The translations under genes were made by a program, and so were the position numbers. A stretch of 14,554 nt of DNA from Vulcanimicrobiota bacterium (lineage in GTDB: Bacteria > Vulcanimicrobiota > Vulcanimicrobiia > Eremiobacterales > Eremiobacteraceae). How positions within the stretch are numbered: position 1 is the first letter of the stretch; the number at the start of each line of letters is the position of its first letter. The notes beneath the pieces were generated by a model, which made no database searches, was not told the origin of the DNA, and was given only the letters and a program-made list of their open reading frames with translations. Below, piece after piece: positions 5,536-13,011 of the stretch. Location: NCBI GenBank assembly GCA_019232725.1, contig JAFANK010000198.1, positions 1 through 14,554 on the forward strand, read 5' to 3'.

Positions 5536-6237
5536 GTGCAGAGAACATCGGAAAAACCGCTCGACGCAAGCCTCCTCAAGAAAGTCCCGCTGTTCGCAGA
5601 ATTCGGCGATGAAGAATTAGGCGCTGTCGCGGCGCTCGTGCAGACCCGGCGGTTCGCCAAGCACGCGGTGCTCGTGTATGAAGGCGATCCCGGCGACGCG
5701 CTCTACATCGTGGTGAAGGGCAATGTCGCCGTCACCCGATTGTCCAACGAAGGCAAAGAAAGCATCTTATCGATCCTCAAAGAGGGCGACTTCTTCGGCG
5801 AGATGGGCGTGCTCGATGCATCGCCCCGATCCGCCACCATCAAAGCGCTCGGAGAAGTCGAAGTCGCGATCCTCTCGCGGCGCGACTTCCTCGACATGCT
5901 GGCGCGCAGCGCGCAGATGAGCTTGCGGCTCGTGCTGACGCTGTCGTCACGCTTGCGGGCGACGAACCAGGCCATCCAAGCAGCTTCTTATCAAGACATT
6001 CGCACCCGGCTCGCGTCGCTGTTGCTCAACTTGGAGAAGAACTTCGGCGAGCGTGTCGAGGGCGGCACGCGGCTCACGCTCCGTCTCACCAATCAAGAAA
6101 TGGCGAACATGATCGGCACGACGCGCGAGACGGTGAATCGCATGCTCAATCGGTTCTGGGATGAGAAGCTCATCGACATGCGCACCGCTAACGTCGTGAT
6201 CACCGAGCACGATAAGCTGCAGGCGATATTGCGCTAA
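5536..6237 (+). CDS. Crp/Fnr-family transcriptional regulator
   Basis: Seen: 233 residues from a GTG at 5536 with GGAG ten bases upstream. Residues ~17-120 form the cyclic-nucleotide-binding beta-roll, including a phosphate-binding cassette G-E-M-G (88-91) and P-R-S-A-T (97-101). These match the Glu, Arg and Ser that hold cAMP in E. coli CRP. A long dimerisation helix (about 120-147) follows, then a winged helix-turn-helix with LTNQEMANMIGTTRETVNRM (184-203). The recognition helix carries R197, E198 and R202, the same R-E-x3-R that in CRP reads TGTGA. There is no cysteine, so it is not an FNR-type iron-sulfur sensor. The ligand could be cAMP or, as in Clp proteins, c-di-GMP. It lies between the pilin and pilM operons and near three CRP-like sites, so a role in pilus gene control is likely but inferred. 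Confidence 0.9.
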   Translation: MQRTSEKPLDASLLKKVPLFAEFGDEELGAVAALVQTRRFAKHAVLVYEGDPGDALYIVVKGNVAVTRLSNEGKESILSILKEGDFFGEMGVLDASPRSATIKALGEVEVAILSRRDFLDMLARSAQMSLRLVLTLSSRLRATNQAIQAASYQDIRTRLASLLLNLEKNFGERVEGGTRLTLRLTNQEMANMIGTTRETVNRMLNRFWDEKLIDMRTANVVITEHDKLQAILR

Positions 6238-6289
6238 GGCGCGTCCATCGTCTGGACATATCGCGGCAATGCATGCCGCGTACAAGAGT

Positions 6290-6320
6290 GGCCGGACGCA
6301 GGCGTCCGGCCTTCGCTTTT
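6290..6320 (+). terminator. Intrinsic terminator after the Crp-family gene
   Basis: Seen: a 9-bp GC-rich stem (6290-6298 with 6303-6311, loop cagg) followed by TTCGCTTTT. It lies 52 nt after the stop and isolates the regulator from the pilM operon. Confidence 0.85.
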
Positions 6321-6455
6321 CCAGCCGAGGCTGTGTCCCGGTTTGCGGGCATCGAGTGCAAATGGCGCCCTGGCGCACATCCAAGCCGTCCACCCGCAAC
6401 ATGCGAATAAATGTTCTAAATTCCACCTAATGGGTGCCGATGAACCCTAGTGAGG

Positions 6456-6485
6456 TTGACTCTTGGAGGCCCCATCCACAAGCAT
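6456..6485 (+). promoter_or_regulatory. Possible promoter of the pilM-Q operon
   Basis: Seen: TTGACT (6456-6461, 5 of 6 to the sigma70 -35) and, 18 nt on, AAGCAT (6480-6485, 3 of 6 to -10). The -10 is poor. The gap between the terminator and pilM (6321-6517) must contain a promoter, and this is the best candidate I see. No CRP-like palindrome is present there. GAGAGG (6502-6507) serves as ribosome-binding site for pilM. Confidence 0.22.
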
Positions 6486-6517
6486 TTGGCGGGATGGATA
6501 CGAGAGGCTAGGCGTCT

Positions 6518-7639
6518 ATGTCGTTCCTTGGTAAGTTCTTCTCCCGCGGCGGGAACAAATACGTCGGGATCGACTTCGGCTCGCATGAGCTGAAGGCGGT
6601 GCAGTTCGGCGGCTCGTCGCGCGGCGCGGTGCTCGAGCACGTGTATCGTGTCAGCACGCCCGCCAATGGGATCAAGGACGGCGTGGTCAGCGACCCGCAG
6701 CTGGTCGGCGAAGCGCTTCGCCAACTCGTCGCTGACGGCGCGTTCACCGCGCGCAAGACGATAAGCGCAGTCTCGGGCCCGACCGTGGTCGTCCGTCAAG
6801 TGACGATGCCGGTCATGAGCGAGCGCGAGTTGCGCGACTCGACGAAGTACGAAGCCGAACGATTTCTCCCCTATTCCGTCGATGAAGCGCAGATCGACGC
6901 CAAGATCCTCGGCAAAGCAGATGATGGGCAGAACATGGACGTGCTCATCGTCGCGGCCCAAAAAGACCTCGTCACCTCGCAGATGAGCGCGCTGCAATTC
7001 GCCGGCCTGACGCCGTCGGTCGTCGAAGTCGAGCCGTTCTCCATGGTGCGCGCGATGATCGCGTCAGACGACCCGCAGTACGAGCAGAACATCGCCCTGA
7101 TCAACGTGGGTGCTGCATCGACCAGCATCAACATCACGAAGGGCGGCCACGTGCCCTTCACGCGCAACGTCCCCATCGGCGGCAACGCGATCACCAAGGC
7201 GATCGCGAACGGCCTCAACGTGTCGATGGAAGACGCGGAGAAGATGAAGCGCGAGAAGGCGCGGATCCTCTCGCAGCAAGACACGGGCCCCGTGCCGCCT
7301 ACCGTCACACGCATCTTCAACGTCATCACGCCGCCGCTCACCGAGCTCGTCACCGAGGTGCACAAATCGCTCGATTACTTCCGCACGCGCTTCCGCGGCG
7401 AGACGATCGAATCGGTGATCTTGGGCGGCGGGTCGAGCCGCTTGGAGAATCTGGATGCGTTCTTGAGCCACGAGCTTGGATTGCCGGTCGTGCTCGCGAG
7501 CCCGCTCGAGCGCTCCATCCACGACCCGGCGGACTTCCCTGCCGATTTCTTGCGCGATGCCGGACCGTCCATGATCGTCGCCGCGGGTTTAGGCAAGCGC
7601 GATCTGGCGAGCGACGGCCGCGCTGGCGCCGCCGCGTGA
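6518..7639 (+). CDS. pilM: Type IV pilus assembly protein PilM (actin-like ATPase fold)
   Basis: Seen: 373 residues from an ATG at 6518 with GAGAGG ten bases upstream. There is no signal peptide or membrane segment. The nucleotide-binding phosphate-1 loop is GIDFGSHELKAV (18-29). Further blocks typical of PilM include the R-x-L-P-Y-S segment (ERFLPYSVDEAQIDA), a phosphate-2-like INVGAASTSINI, and the C-terminal VILGGGSSRLENL. Family knowledge: PilM is a cytoplasmic FtsA-like protein that binds ATP and the N-terminal tail of PilN, linking the alignment complex to the cytoplasmic motor. It is the first gene of a tight pilM-N-O-P-Q operon, and the partner tail is present in the next gene. Confidence 0.96.
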   Translation: MSFLGKFFSRGGNKYVGIDFGSHELKAVQFGGSSRGAVLEHVYRVSTPANGIKDGVVSDPQLVGEALRQLVADGAFTARKTISAVSGPTVVVRQVTMPVMSERELRDSTKYEAERFLPYSVDEAQIDAKILGKADDGQNMDVLIVAAQKDLVTSQMSALQFAGLTPSVVEVEPFSMVRAMIASDDPQYEQNIALINVGAASTSINITKGGHVPFTRNVPIGGNAITKAIANGLNVSMEDAEKMKREKARILSQQDTGPVPPTVTRIFNVITPPLTELVTEVHKSLDYFRTRFRGETIESVILGGGSSRLENLDAFLSHELGLPVVLASPLERSIHDPADFPADFLRDAGPSMIVAAGLGKRDLASDGRAGAAA

Positions 7640-7658
7640 CGCACGAGGAGCACTCGCT

Positions 7659-8237
7659 GTGATCGATATCAACCTCCTTCCATCAGCACAACGGCGGTCG
7701 GTCCTCACCTTCGATCGCACCTTCGCCATGGGTCTGTTGATCCTGGCGGTGCTGGTCGTGGGCATCATCGTGTTCGATGTGTACGAGCGTTATCAAATCG
7801 CGAGCCTCAACTCGCAGATCGACAACGAGCGGCAGACGGTGACCAAGCTGCAAGACGACGTCAAGCAGGTCACTGACCTCAGAGACCAGGCCCAGCAGCT
7901 GCGCGCCAAAGCAGACTTGCTGGAACGTGTCAAGCAAAGCCCGACCCAGGTGGCCGAGATCCTTTCCGACATCGCAAACAACACGCCGCACGGCGTGTGG
8001 TACTCGAGCGTGACGGTCGCGCATCCGACCAACGGCGGCTCCGTGACGCTTGCCGGTGATACCTCAACCTATCGAGAGGTCGCAGATCTCATGTTGAACC
8101 TGGACGGGTCGCCCATCTTTGGGGATGCCGTCTTGACGACGAGTTCGCAGACCGTCTCACCTATAGCGCCCAATGGCGGCGACGTGCAGTTCTCCGTCAT
8201 CGGCTCGCTCAGCCCAGCCGTGATAGGTCAACAATGA
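7659..8237 (+). CDS. pilN: Type IV pilus alignment protein PilN
   Basis: Seen: 192 residues from a GTG at 7659, preceded by GAGGAG (7645-7650). It starts MIDINLLP, the conserved I-N-L-L-P tail that inserts into a groove of PilM. One membrane helix follows (about 22-39), then a periplasmic coiled coil (about 48-95) and a ferredoxin-like C-terminal domain. Family knowledge: PilN is a bitopic inner-membrane protein that dimerises with PilO. Its stop overlaps the pilO start by 4 bp (ATGA), indicating translational coupling, which fits a matched stoichiometry with PilO. Confidence 0.94.
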   Translation: MIDINLLPSAQRRSVLTFDRTFAMGLLILAVLVVGIIVFDVYERYQIASLNSQIDNERQTVTKLQDDVKQVTDLRDQAQQLRAKADLLERVKQSPTQVAEILSDIANNTPHGVWYSSVTVAHPTNGGSVTLAGDTSTYREVADLMLNLDGSPIFGDAVLTTSSQTVSPIAPNGGDVQFSVIGSLSPAVIGQQ

Positions 8238-9112
8238 ACCAACCAGAGTCGAATCTTAACCGGATCCTGATCGTCGTCGGCGTGCTCGTGCTCGTCCTGA
8301 TCGGCGCGTGGTTCTTGGAGATCCAGCCCAGGACGGCACAGGTCGCGCAGTCACGCGCGGTGCTCGAGGATCTGCAGAACACCGCGAAGAGTTTGCAGAC
8401 CGTCGCCAACCAAAAACCGCTGTACCTCGCGCTCATCCGCCAGGTGCAGTCCAGGCTGACCGGCGTTGAGCTCACCGCAGACCCGCGCGTCTATATCCCG
8501 TCGTTCCTCAAGCAGATCGAGGATCTGGCAAAGCGCGATGACCTCGTGGTGACGGCGGTCGTGCCGCAAGCGACGTCGACGCCTGCGCCTGGTGCCACGC
8601 CGGAAGGCGGCGTTGCAACGGTTGCGCCTTCGATCAGCAACGCGGTCGGCATCAAGCCCATCACCCAGGCCGCGACGGCGCGCAATGAAGCCAACGCGCA
8701 AGCCGGTGCAGAGAACGCGCAAATGCCGCAGGGTACCGCTGCTCCGGGTGCCGGGCCAGCGCCCTCACCGGGTCCGTCGGGCGCGCAGTCAGCAGCAAAC
8801 GGGCCGAAGCCGTCGCAAACGATGTCGCCGCAAATCAACGCCCAGGTCTATCTGAGCCAATCGTTCGAGCAAGTGCCGCTCAACATGGAGATGTCCGGCA
8901 CCTATACCGACCTGCAGCGCTTCCTGCGCGACCTGAACAAATTTCCGAAGTTGCTGGGCGTGGGCAGTGTGACGCTCACTTCGACGGCCAAAAACGTCGG
9001 TGAAACGCCAAAACTGCATATCGTCCTGCCGATCACTGCGTATCGGTTGAGCGCCAATGGGCCAATGCCGAGCGCGACTGCGATGCCGGCAAACCCGCCG
9101 GCGGGAGGCTAA
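8234..9112 (+). CDS. pilO: Type IV pilus alignment protein PilO with long disordered insert
   Basis: Seen: 292 residues. A short cytoplasmic tail, one membrane helix (about 11-28) and a coiled coil (about 34-75) lead to a split periplasmic domain. Its first half ends near residue 110 (DDLVVTAVVP). A Pro/Ala/Gly/Gln/Asn-rich stretch of about 90 residues (111-200) follows. The second half (SQSFEQVPLNMEMSGTYTDLQRFLRDL) then resumes the ferredoxin-like fold typical of PilO, and another Pro/Ala-rich tail ends the protein. The family is usually nearer 200-220 residues, so the insert explains the extra length. Family knowledge: it heterodimerises with PilN and contacts PilP. Identity rests on position, architecture and the C-terminal domain. 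The gene is coupled to pilN by overlap. Confidence 0.9.
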   Translation: MNQPESNLNRILIVVGVLVLVLIGAWFLEIQPRTAQVAQSRAVLEDLQNTAKSLQTVANQKPLYLALIRQVQSRLTGVELTADPRVYIPSFLKQIEDLAKRDDLVVTAVVPQATSTPAPGATPEGGVATVAPSISNAVGIKPITQAATARNEANAQAGAENAQMPQGTAAPGAGPAPSPGPSGAQSAANGPKPSQTMSPQINAQVYLSQSFEQVPLNMEMSGTYTDLQRFLRDLNKFPKLLGVGSVTLTSTAKNVGETPKLHIVLPITAYRLSANGPMPSATAMPANPPAGG

Positions 9113-9125
9113 GCGCAGGTATAAG

Positions 9126-9635
9126 ATGAGAGCAGCAACACTCGCCGTCTTCGCCCTCGTGCTGGCACTGGTCGCGTGCTCGAGCCAGCAACCCGCGCCG
9201 TCGTCGCTCGGGCCGGTGGGCACCACCAACACACAAGACTTGTCGACACCGCCGCCGGTGACCACAACGCCGGTGCCGATCGTCAAGAGCAAAACCGTGC
9301 CGGGTGCGGGCCGCGTCGATCCATTCGTCTCGCTGTTCGGTCCGTCCACGGGCACCTCGTCGCCGCCCAAAGTCGCGGTCTCCACGTTCCCCAACATCCC
9401 GACGCTGCCTGGGTTTGAAAATGCACCAGGCGCCGGCGGCGTGTGGGGCGGCGTGCGCCTCACCGCGGTCATGCAAAGCGGCGGCTACGTCGCCATCGTC
9501 GAGGACGGCGGCAGGTCGTACTTCGTGCGGACTGGCGATCGTGTCGATGATAAGTTTCGCGTCGTCTCTATCGGTCCCGATTACATCACGCTCGCAACAA
9601 ATACAGAAGAGCGGCACTTTTCACTAGGGGGTTAG
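9126..9635 (+). CDS. pilP: PilP-like pilotin/linker lipoprotein of the pilus secretin
   Basis: Seen: 169 residues from the ATG at 9126 (AGGT five bases upstream). A lipoprotein signal with lipobox L-V-A-C puts the modified cysteine at C18, which favours this start over any upstream one. A disordered Pro/Thr/Ser-rich linker (about 19-58) follows, then R-V-D-P-F (63-67), matching the D-P-F block before the PilP core. The C-terminal beta domain (about 105-169) is VRLTAVMQSGGYVAIVEDGG and RTGDRV, like the homology-region domain of PilP/GspC. Family knowledge: inner-membrane lipoprotein that binds PilN/PilO and the N0 domain of PilQ. Gap to pilO 13 bp and to pilQ 3 bp. Divergent in sequence; the assignment leans on gene order plus these motifs. 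Confidence 0.82.
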   Translation: MRAATLAVFALVLALVACSSQQPAPSSLGPVGTTNTQDLSTPPPVTTTPVPIVKSKTVPGAGRVDPFVSLFGPSTGTSSPPKVAVSTFPNIPTLPGFENAPGAGGVWGGVRLTAVMQSGGYVAIVEDGGRSYFVRTGDRVDDKFRVVSIGPDYITLATNTEERHFSLGG

Positions 9636-9638
9636 GAA

Positions 9639-11696
9639 ATGCATCGGCAACTTCGGTTGACGTCGGTCTGGGCGATAGGAGCGCTCGCGCTCCTGTGCCT
9701 GGCCTCTCCGCAGCCCGGCCGAAGCGCCGACAATGCGGTCAAAGACGTCTCGTATGCAAAGCGAGACGGGGCTTTTGACTTGTCGGTGGCGGCGTCGGGT
9801 CCGGTCACGACACGCGTGAGCCGATTCTCCGTCGACACCAAGAGCGATACCATCGATTTGGTCGTGGACATCTCACCGGCTTCATACGACGGGCAGACCA
9901 AGGTCTTCGGGTTCTCCAAGGGCCAGATCCAACAGGTACGCGTGGGCCAGCTGTCCACGAAGCCTTCGGTGATGCGCATCGTGGTGGAATCGAGCGGCTC
10001 GCCCAAGTATGCGTTGACGAACGGCGCGGATCACGTGCTGCATCTGTCGGTGCAGACGCCACAGGTCGCTTTCGTCCTGCCCCCGCATGAAGCGGTCGCC
10101 GCCGCGCGCCAAGCCAAGGATCGCCAGGACACGGCGGTCGCGGGCTCGGCAGTCGTCGCGAGCGCTGCCACAAGCGATGCCAGCACGACAAAAGCCCAAC
10201 CGGCAAAAGCGCAACCGGCCAAGCCCGCTGCTGCCAAGCCGCAGCCGGCGCAACCGGCGGCTCACACAACTAGCGCTCATCCGGTCACGATCGCTGCAGC
10301 CGCTGCGCCCGCACCTAAGCCGCAACCAATGAAAGCACAGCCCGCACCTGCACATGCGAGCGCGCAAGCGGTCTCGCATGCCCCGGTCGTCGTGGCACAG
10401 GCAACACCGAATCCGTGGCTGCCGGGCGGCAAGTACTACTGCAAGGTCGGCGCGCGCCACCCATCAGCCGCAACGATGGCCTCGCACGAAGGCGGGCACG
10501 CCCCAGCCATGGCACCGGCGCCGCCGCCGGACATGGGCATGGCAGCTAGCGGTCCACGCAACGTCAACCTGGACGTCAAGAACGCAGACATTTTGGACGT
10601 GCTCAAGCTGCTCGCGAGCGAGAGCGGTCAGAACATCGTCGCCACCCAAAACGTGAAGGGCACGGTCACGCTCTCCTTGCACGACGTGCCGCTCACGACA
10701 GCGCTCGACCTCATCGTGCGCACCAACGGCCTTGACTACCGCAGGATGGGCAACATCTACGTGGTCGGGACGAGCGACGACCTCAACAAAGAATTCGGGT
10801 CAGCGGGTCAGGAGTCGACGCAAACCGTCGCCTTCCCGATCAAGTACGCCAACCCGAACGACCTCGGCAAACAACTCGCAGGCGTCATCCCGAGCAATGC
10901 GTACACGATCGACCCGCGCACGGACACGGTGATCGTGAGCGGCACGCCCGAGATCATCCAGTCCGCGCGGAACTTCCTCGCGCTGACCGACGTACCGGCG
11001 CCGCAGGTGGTGTTCGAGGTGAAGGTCCTCGATATCACCCACAACGGCAACCTCGACGTCGGCATGCAGTACGCCGGCTCGTCGCCGCTGGATCTGTTCG
11101 AGAACTGCATAGAGTGCCCACCCGGCACAGTGGTCCCCGTGCAGACCTACTCCGGCAACCCGATCGCGCCGCAACCGTTCACGCGTAACGCGCTGTTCGT
11201 CGGCGCAACGTTGAACTATCTGATCGCGCACAACGAGGCGCAGCTGCTCGCCAACCCGCGAGTCGCAGCCCTCGACAACCAGCAGGCGAACCTGCTCGTC
11301 GGCCAGACGTATCCGCTCGTCTACTACAGCCCGCAGTCGGGCCAGTTCCAAGCGCAATACATCGACATCGGCGTCAAGCTCATCATCACGCCGACCGTGA
11401 ACACGGACGGGTACATCACGACGACCATGCACGTGGAGCGCAGTTTCATCACGGGCCTCGTGCAGCAGTTCCCCATCCTCGACAACCGCAAGGTCGATTC
11501 GATCCTGCGCGTCAAGGACGGTGACACGATCGTGCTGGGCGGCTTGCTCGACGATGAATCGACCGTCAGCGTCACCAAGGTGCCGCTGCTCGGCGACATC
11601 CCGATCCTGGGTGCGTTCTTCAAGAACGTGCAGAAGACCAAGACGCATCAGGAAGTGGTCTTCCTGATCACACCGCACATCACGACCGAACACTAG
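9639..11696 (+). CDS. pilQ: Type IV pilus outer-membrane secretin PilQ
   Basis: Seen: 685 residues from an ATG at 9639, with TAGGAA immediately upstream overlapping the pilP stop. Signal peptide 1-30 (cut near RSA|DN). One AMIN domain (about 32-140, peptidoglycan binding). Ala/Pro/Lys/Gln-rich linker (about 150-305). STN/N0 domain (308-380, NVNLDVKNADILDVLKLLA). N1 domain (about 395-455). Secretin domain (456-685) with the family signature VPLLGDIPILGAFF (648-661) and VVFLITPHI near the end. Family knowledge: forms a ring of about 12-15 subunits in the outer membrane through which the pilus leaves. Odd: a C-I-E-C pair (490-493) lies early in the secretin domain, and one Cys (268) sits with several His in the linker. 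Last gene of the pilM-Q operon. Confidence 0.96.
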   Translation: MHRQLRLTSVWAIGALALLCLASPQPGRSADNAVKDVSYAKRDGAFDLSVAASGPVTTRVSRFSVDTKSDTIDLVVDISPASYDGQTKVFGFSKGQIQQVRVGQLSTKPSVMRIVVESSGSPKYALTNGADHVLHLSVQTPQVAFVLPPHEAVAAARQAKDRQDTAVAGSAVVASAATSDASTTKAQPAKAQPAKPAAAKPQPAQPAAHTTSAHPVTIAAAAAPAPKPQPMKAQPAPAHASAQAVSHAPVVVAQATPNPWLPGGKYYCKVGARHPSAATMASHEGGHAPAMAPAPPPDMGMAASGPRNVNLDVKNADILDVLKLLASESGQNIVATQNVKGTVTLSLHDVPLTTALDLIVRTNGLDYRRMGNIYVVGTSDDLNKEFGSAGQESTQTVAFPIKYANPNDLGKQLAGVIPSNAYTIDPRTDTVIVSGTPEIIQSARNFLALTDVPAPQVVFEVKVLDITHNGNLDVGMQYAGSSPLDLFENCIECPPGTVVPVQTYSGNPIAPQPFTRNALFVGATLNYLIAHNEAQLLANPRVAALDNQQANLLVGQTYPLVYYSPQSGQFQAQYIDIGVKLIITPTVNTDGYITTTMHVERSFITGLVQQFPILDNRKVDSILRVKDGDTIVLGGLLDDESTVSVTKVPLLGDIPILGAFFKNVQKTKTHQEVVFLITPHITTEH
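10188..10262 (+). repeat. Degenerate short repeat encoding the PilQ Ala/Pro/Lys/Gln linker
   Basis: Seen: repeated units encoding A-K-A-Q-P and A-K-P-Q-P variants (PilQ residues 184-208), with recurring GCGCAACCGGC-like DNA. Repeats like this can change copy number by slippage and alter linker length between strains. Confidence 0.5.
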
Positions 11697-11720
11697 ACGA
11701 ACAGCAGCTAGCAAACCTCA

Positions 11721-11751
11721 TGCAGGCCGCGGCGCAATGCCGCGGCCTGCA
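11721..11751 (+). terminator. Strong hairpin between pilQ and aroC
   Basis: Seen: a perfect 13-bp stem (11721-11733 with 11739-11751, loop gcaat) 24 nt after the pilQ stop. The following sequence is acgTTTgggg, so the T-tract is too short for a textbook intrinsic terminator. It may terminate weakly, protect the pilQ message 3' end, or work with Rho. Confidence 0.5.
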
Positions 11752-11819
11752 ACGTTTGGGGCGGCGTGGCGATCGACCGTCGCAAGGTCCGAGCTTTGGC
11801 TCAGGGAACGACACGCCGC

Positions 11820-12980
11820 ATGATACGGTATCTGACAGCAGGCGAATCCCATGGCCCGGCGCTGGTCGGCATCATCGACGGCTTGCCGGCCGGTTTGCCG
11901 CTCGATGTGGCAGCGGTCAACGCCGCGCTCGGGGCGCGTCAACAGGGCCACGGACGCGGCGGCCGCATGAAGATCGAGGCGGACGCCGTGGAGCTCCTCG
12001 CGGGCTTGCGTGGGGGACAAACGCTCGGCTCGCCTCTTGCGCTGCTCATTCGCAATCGCGACTTCGAGAACAACCGCGCGCTCATGGATCCCATCACGGG
12101 CGGCGGGGACCCGATCACACGACCCCGACCCGGGCACGCGGACTACGCCGGCGGGATAAAGTACCGCCATCGCGATCTGCGCAACGTCTTGGAGCGCGCG
12201 AGCGCCCGGGAGACGGCGATGCGCGTGGCATTGGGCGAGGTGGCGCGCCAGTATCTGGCTGTGTTCGGCGTCACAGTGCGGTCACACGTCGTGCAAATAG
12301 GCGAAGTGGCCGCACGCACGCCCGACGAGCTACCCGATATCAATTATATCGCGGCATCGCCGGTACGATGTGCCGATGCAGACGCCGCTGTGCGGATGAT
12401 GGAACGCATTGATCAGGCGCGGGCGGCAGGTGATACGCTCGGCGGTGCCTTCGAAATTCGCATCGGGCAAATGCCCGTCGGCATCGGGAGCAATCGGCAG
12501 CCGTGGGAGCGCCTCGACGCGGTGCTTGCAGCGGCGCTGATGAGCATTCAGACCGTGAAGGCGGTAGACGTGGGGGAAGGGATCGTCGCAGGAGGCTTCG
12601 TGGGTAGCCGCTCGCATGACGCGTTTGAGATGCGCGATGGTGCCGTCGCACGCCCGACCAACCGCGCGGGCGGCATCGAAGGCGGCATGTCCAACGGCGA
12701 GACCATCATCGTCAAAGCGCGACTTAAACCGATCGCGACGCTCATGCGGCCGCTCGATTCGGTCGACGTCGCGACTGGCGCAGCGGCCAAAGCGGCGGTG
12801 GTCCGCAGCGACGTGTGCTCGGTACCCGCTGCGTCGCTCATCGGTGAAGCGATGGTGTGCTTGGCGCTGGCAGGACCCTTCTCCGATAAGTATGGAGGCG
12901 ACAGCGTCGAGGAGGTCGCCGAACATTTCGCCAGCTCGCAGCGCATGGCGCGCGAGCTATTCCAGCCACCGCGGCACTAG
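11820..12980 (+). CDS. aroC: Chorismate synthase
   Basis: Seen: 386 residues starting MIRYLTAGESHG at the ATG 11820. The in-frame GTG at 11766 would add 18 residues not expected in the family, and AGGGA lies 12 nt before the ATG. Family signatures are all present: G-E-S-H-G (8-12), RPGHADYAG (103-111), E-R-A-S-A-R-E-T (125-132), SHDAFE (265-270), NRAGGIEGGMSNG (281-293) and RSDVCSVPA (329-337). Reaction: 5-enolpyruvylshikimate-3-phosphate to chorismate and phosphate, using reduced FMN, in the cytoplasm; last step of the shikimate pathway. Length is normal. It follows the pilus operon, as shikimate genes (aroK-aroB) do after pilQ in many proteobacteria. The intervening hairpin suggests at least partly separate transcription. 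Confidence 0.97.
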   Translation: MIRYLTAGESHGPALVGIIDGLPAGLPLDVAAVNAALGARQQGHGRGGRMKIEADAVELLAGLRGGQTLGSPLALLIRNRDFENNRALMDPITGGGDPITRPRPGHADYAGGIKYRHRDLRNVLERASARETAMRVALGEVARQYLAVFGVTVRSHVVQIGEVAARTPDELPDINYIAASPVRCADADAAVRMMERIDQARAAGDTLGGAFEIRIGQMPVGIGSNRQPWERLDAVLAAALMSIQTVKAVDVGEGIVAGGFVGSRSHDAFEMRDGAVARPTNRAGGIEGGMSNGETIIVKARLKPIATLMRPLDSVDVATGAAAKAAVVRSDVCSVPAASLIGEAMVCLALAGPFSDKYGGDSVEEVAEHFASSQRMARELFQPPRH

Positions 12981-13011
12981 CGTCAAGCGCGCTCACGAGA
13001 TGTAGGAGACA

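Noticed and set aside
5536..6237. FNR-type oxygen sensor
   Set aside because: The protein contains no cysteine, so it cannot hold an iron-sulfur cluster.
9639..9728. PilQ as a lipoprotein (Cys20 in the signal peptide)
   Set aside because: The residue before the cysteine is Leu, not Gly/Ala/Ser, and a normal signal peptidase I site follows near residue 30.
10800..11714. 304-residue reading frame antisense to pilQ
   Set aside because: It lies wholly opposite a well-conserved secretin domain, is dominated by Arg/Asp/Val patterns typical of reverse-strand shadows in GC-rich genes, and has no recognisable domain.
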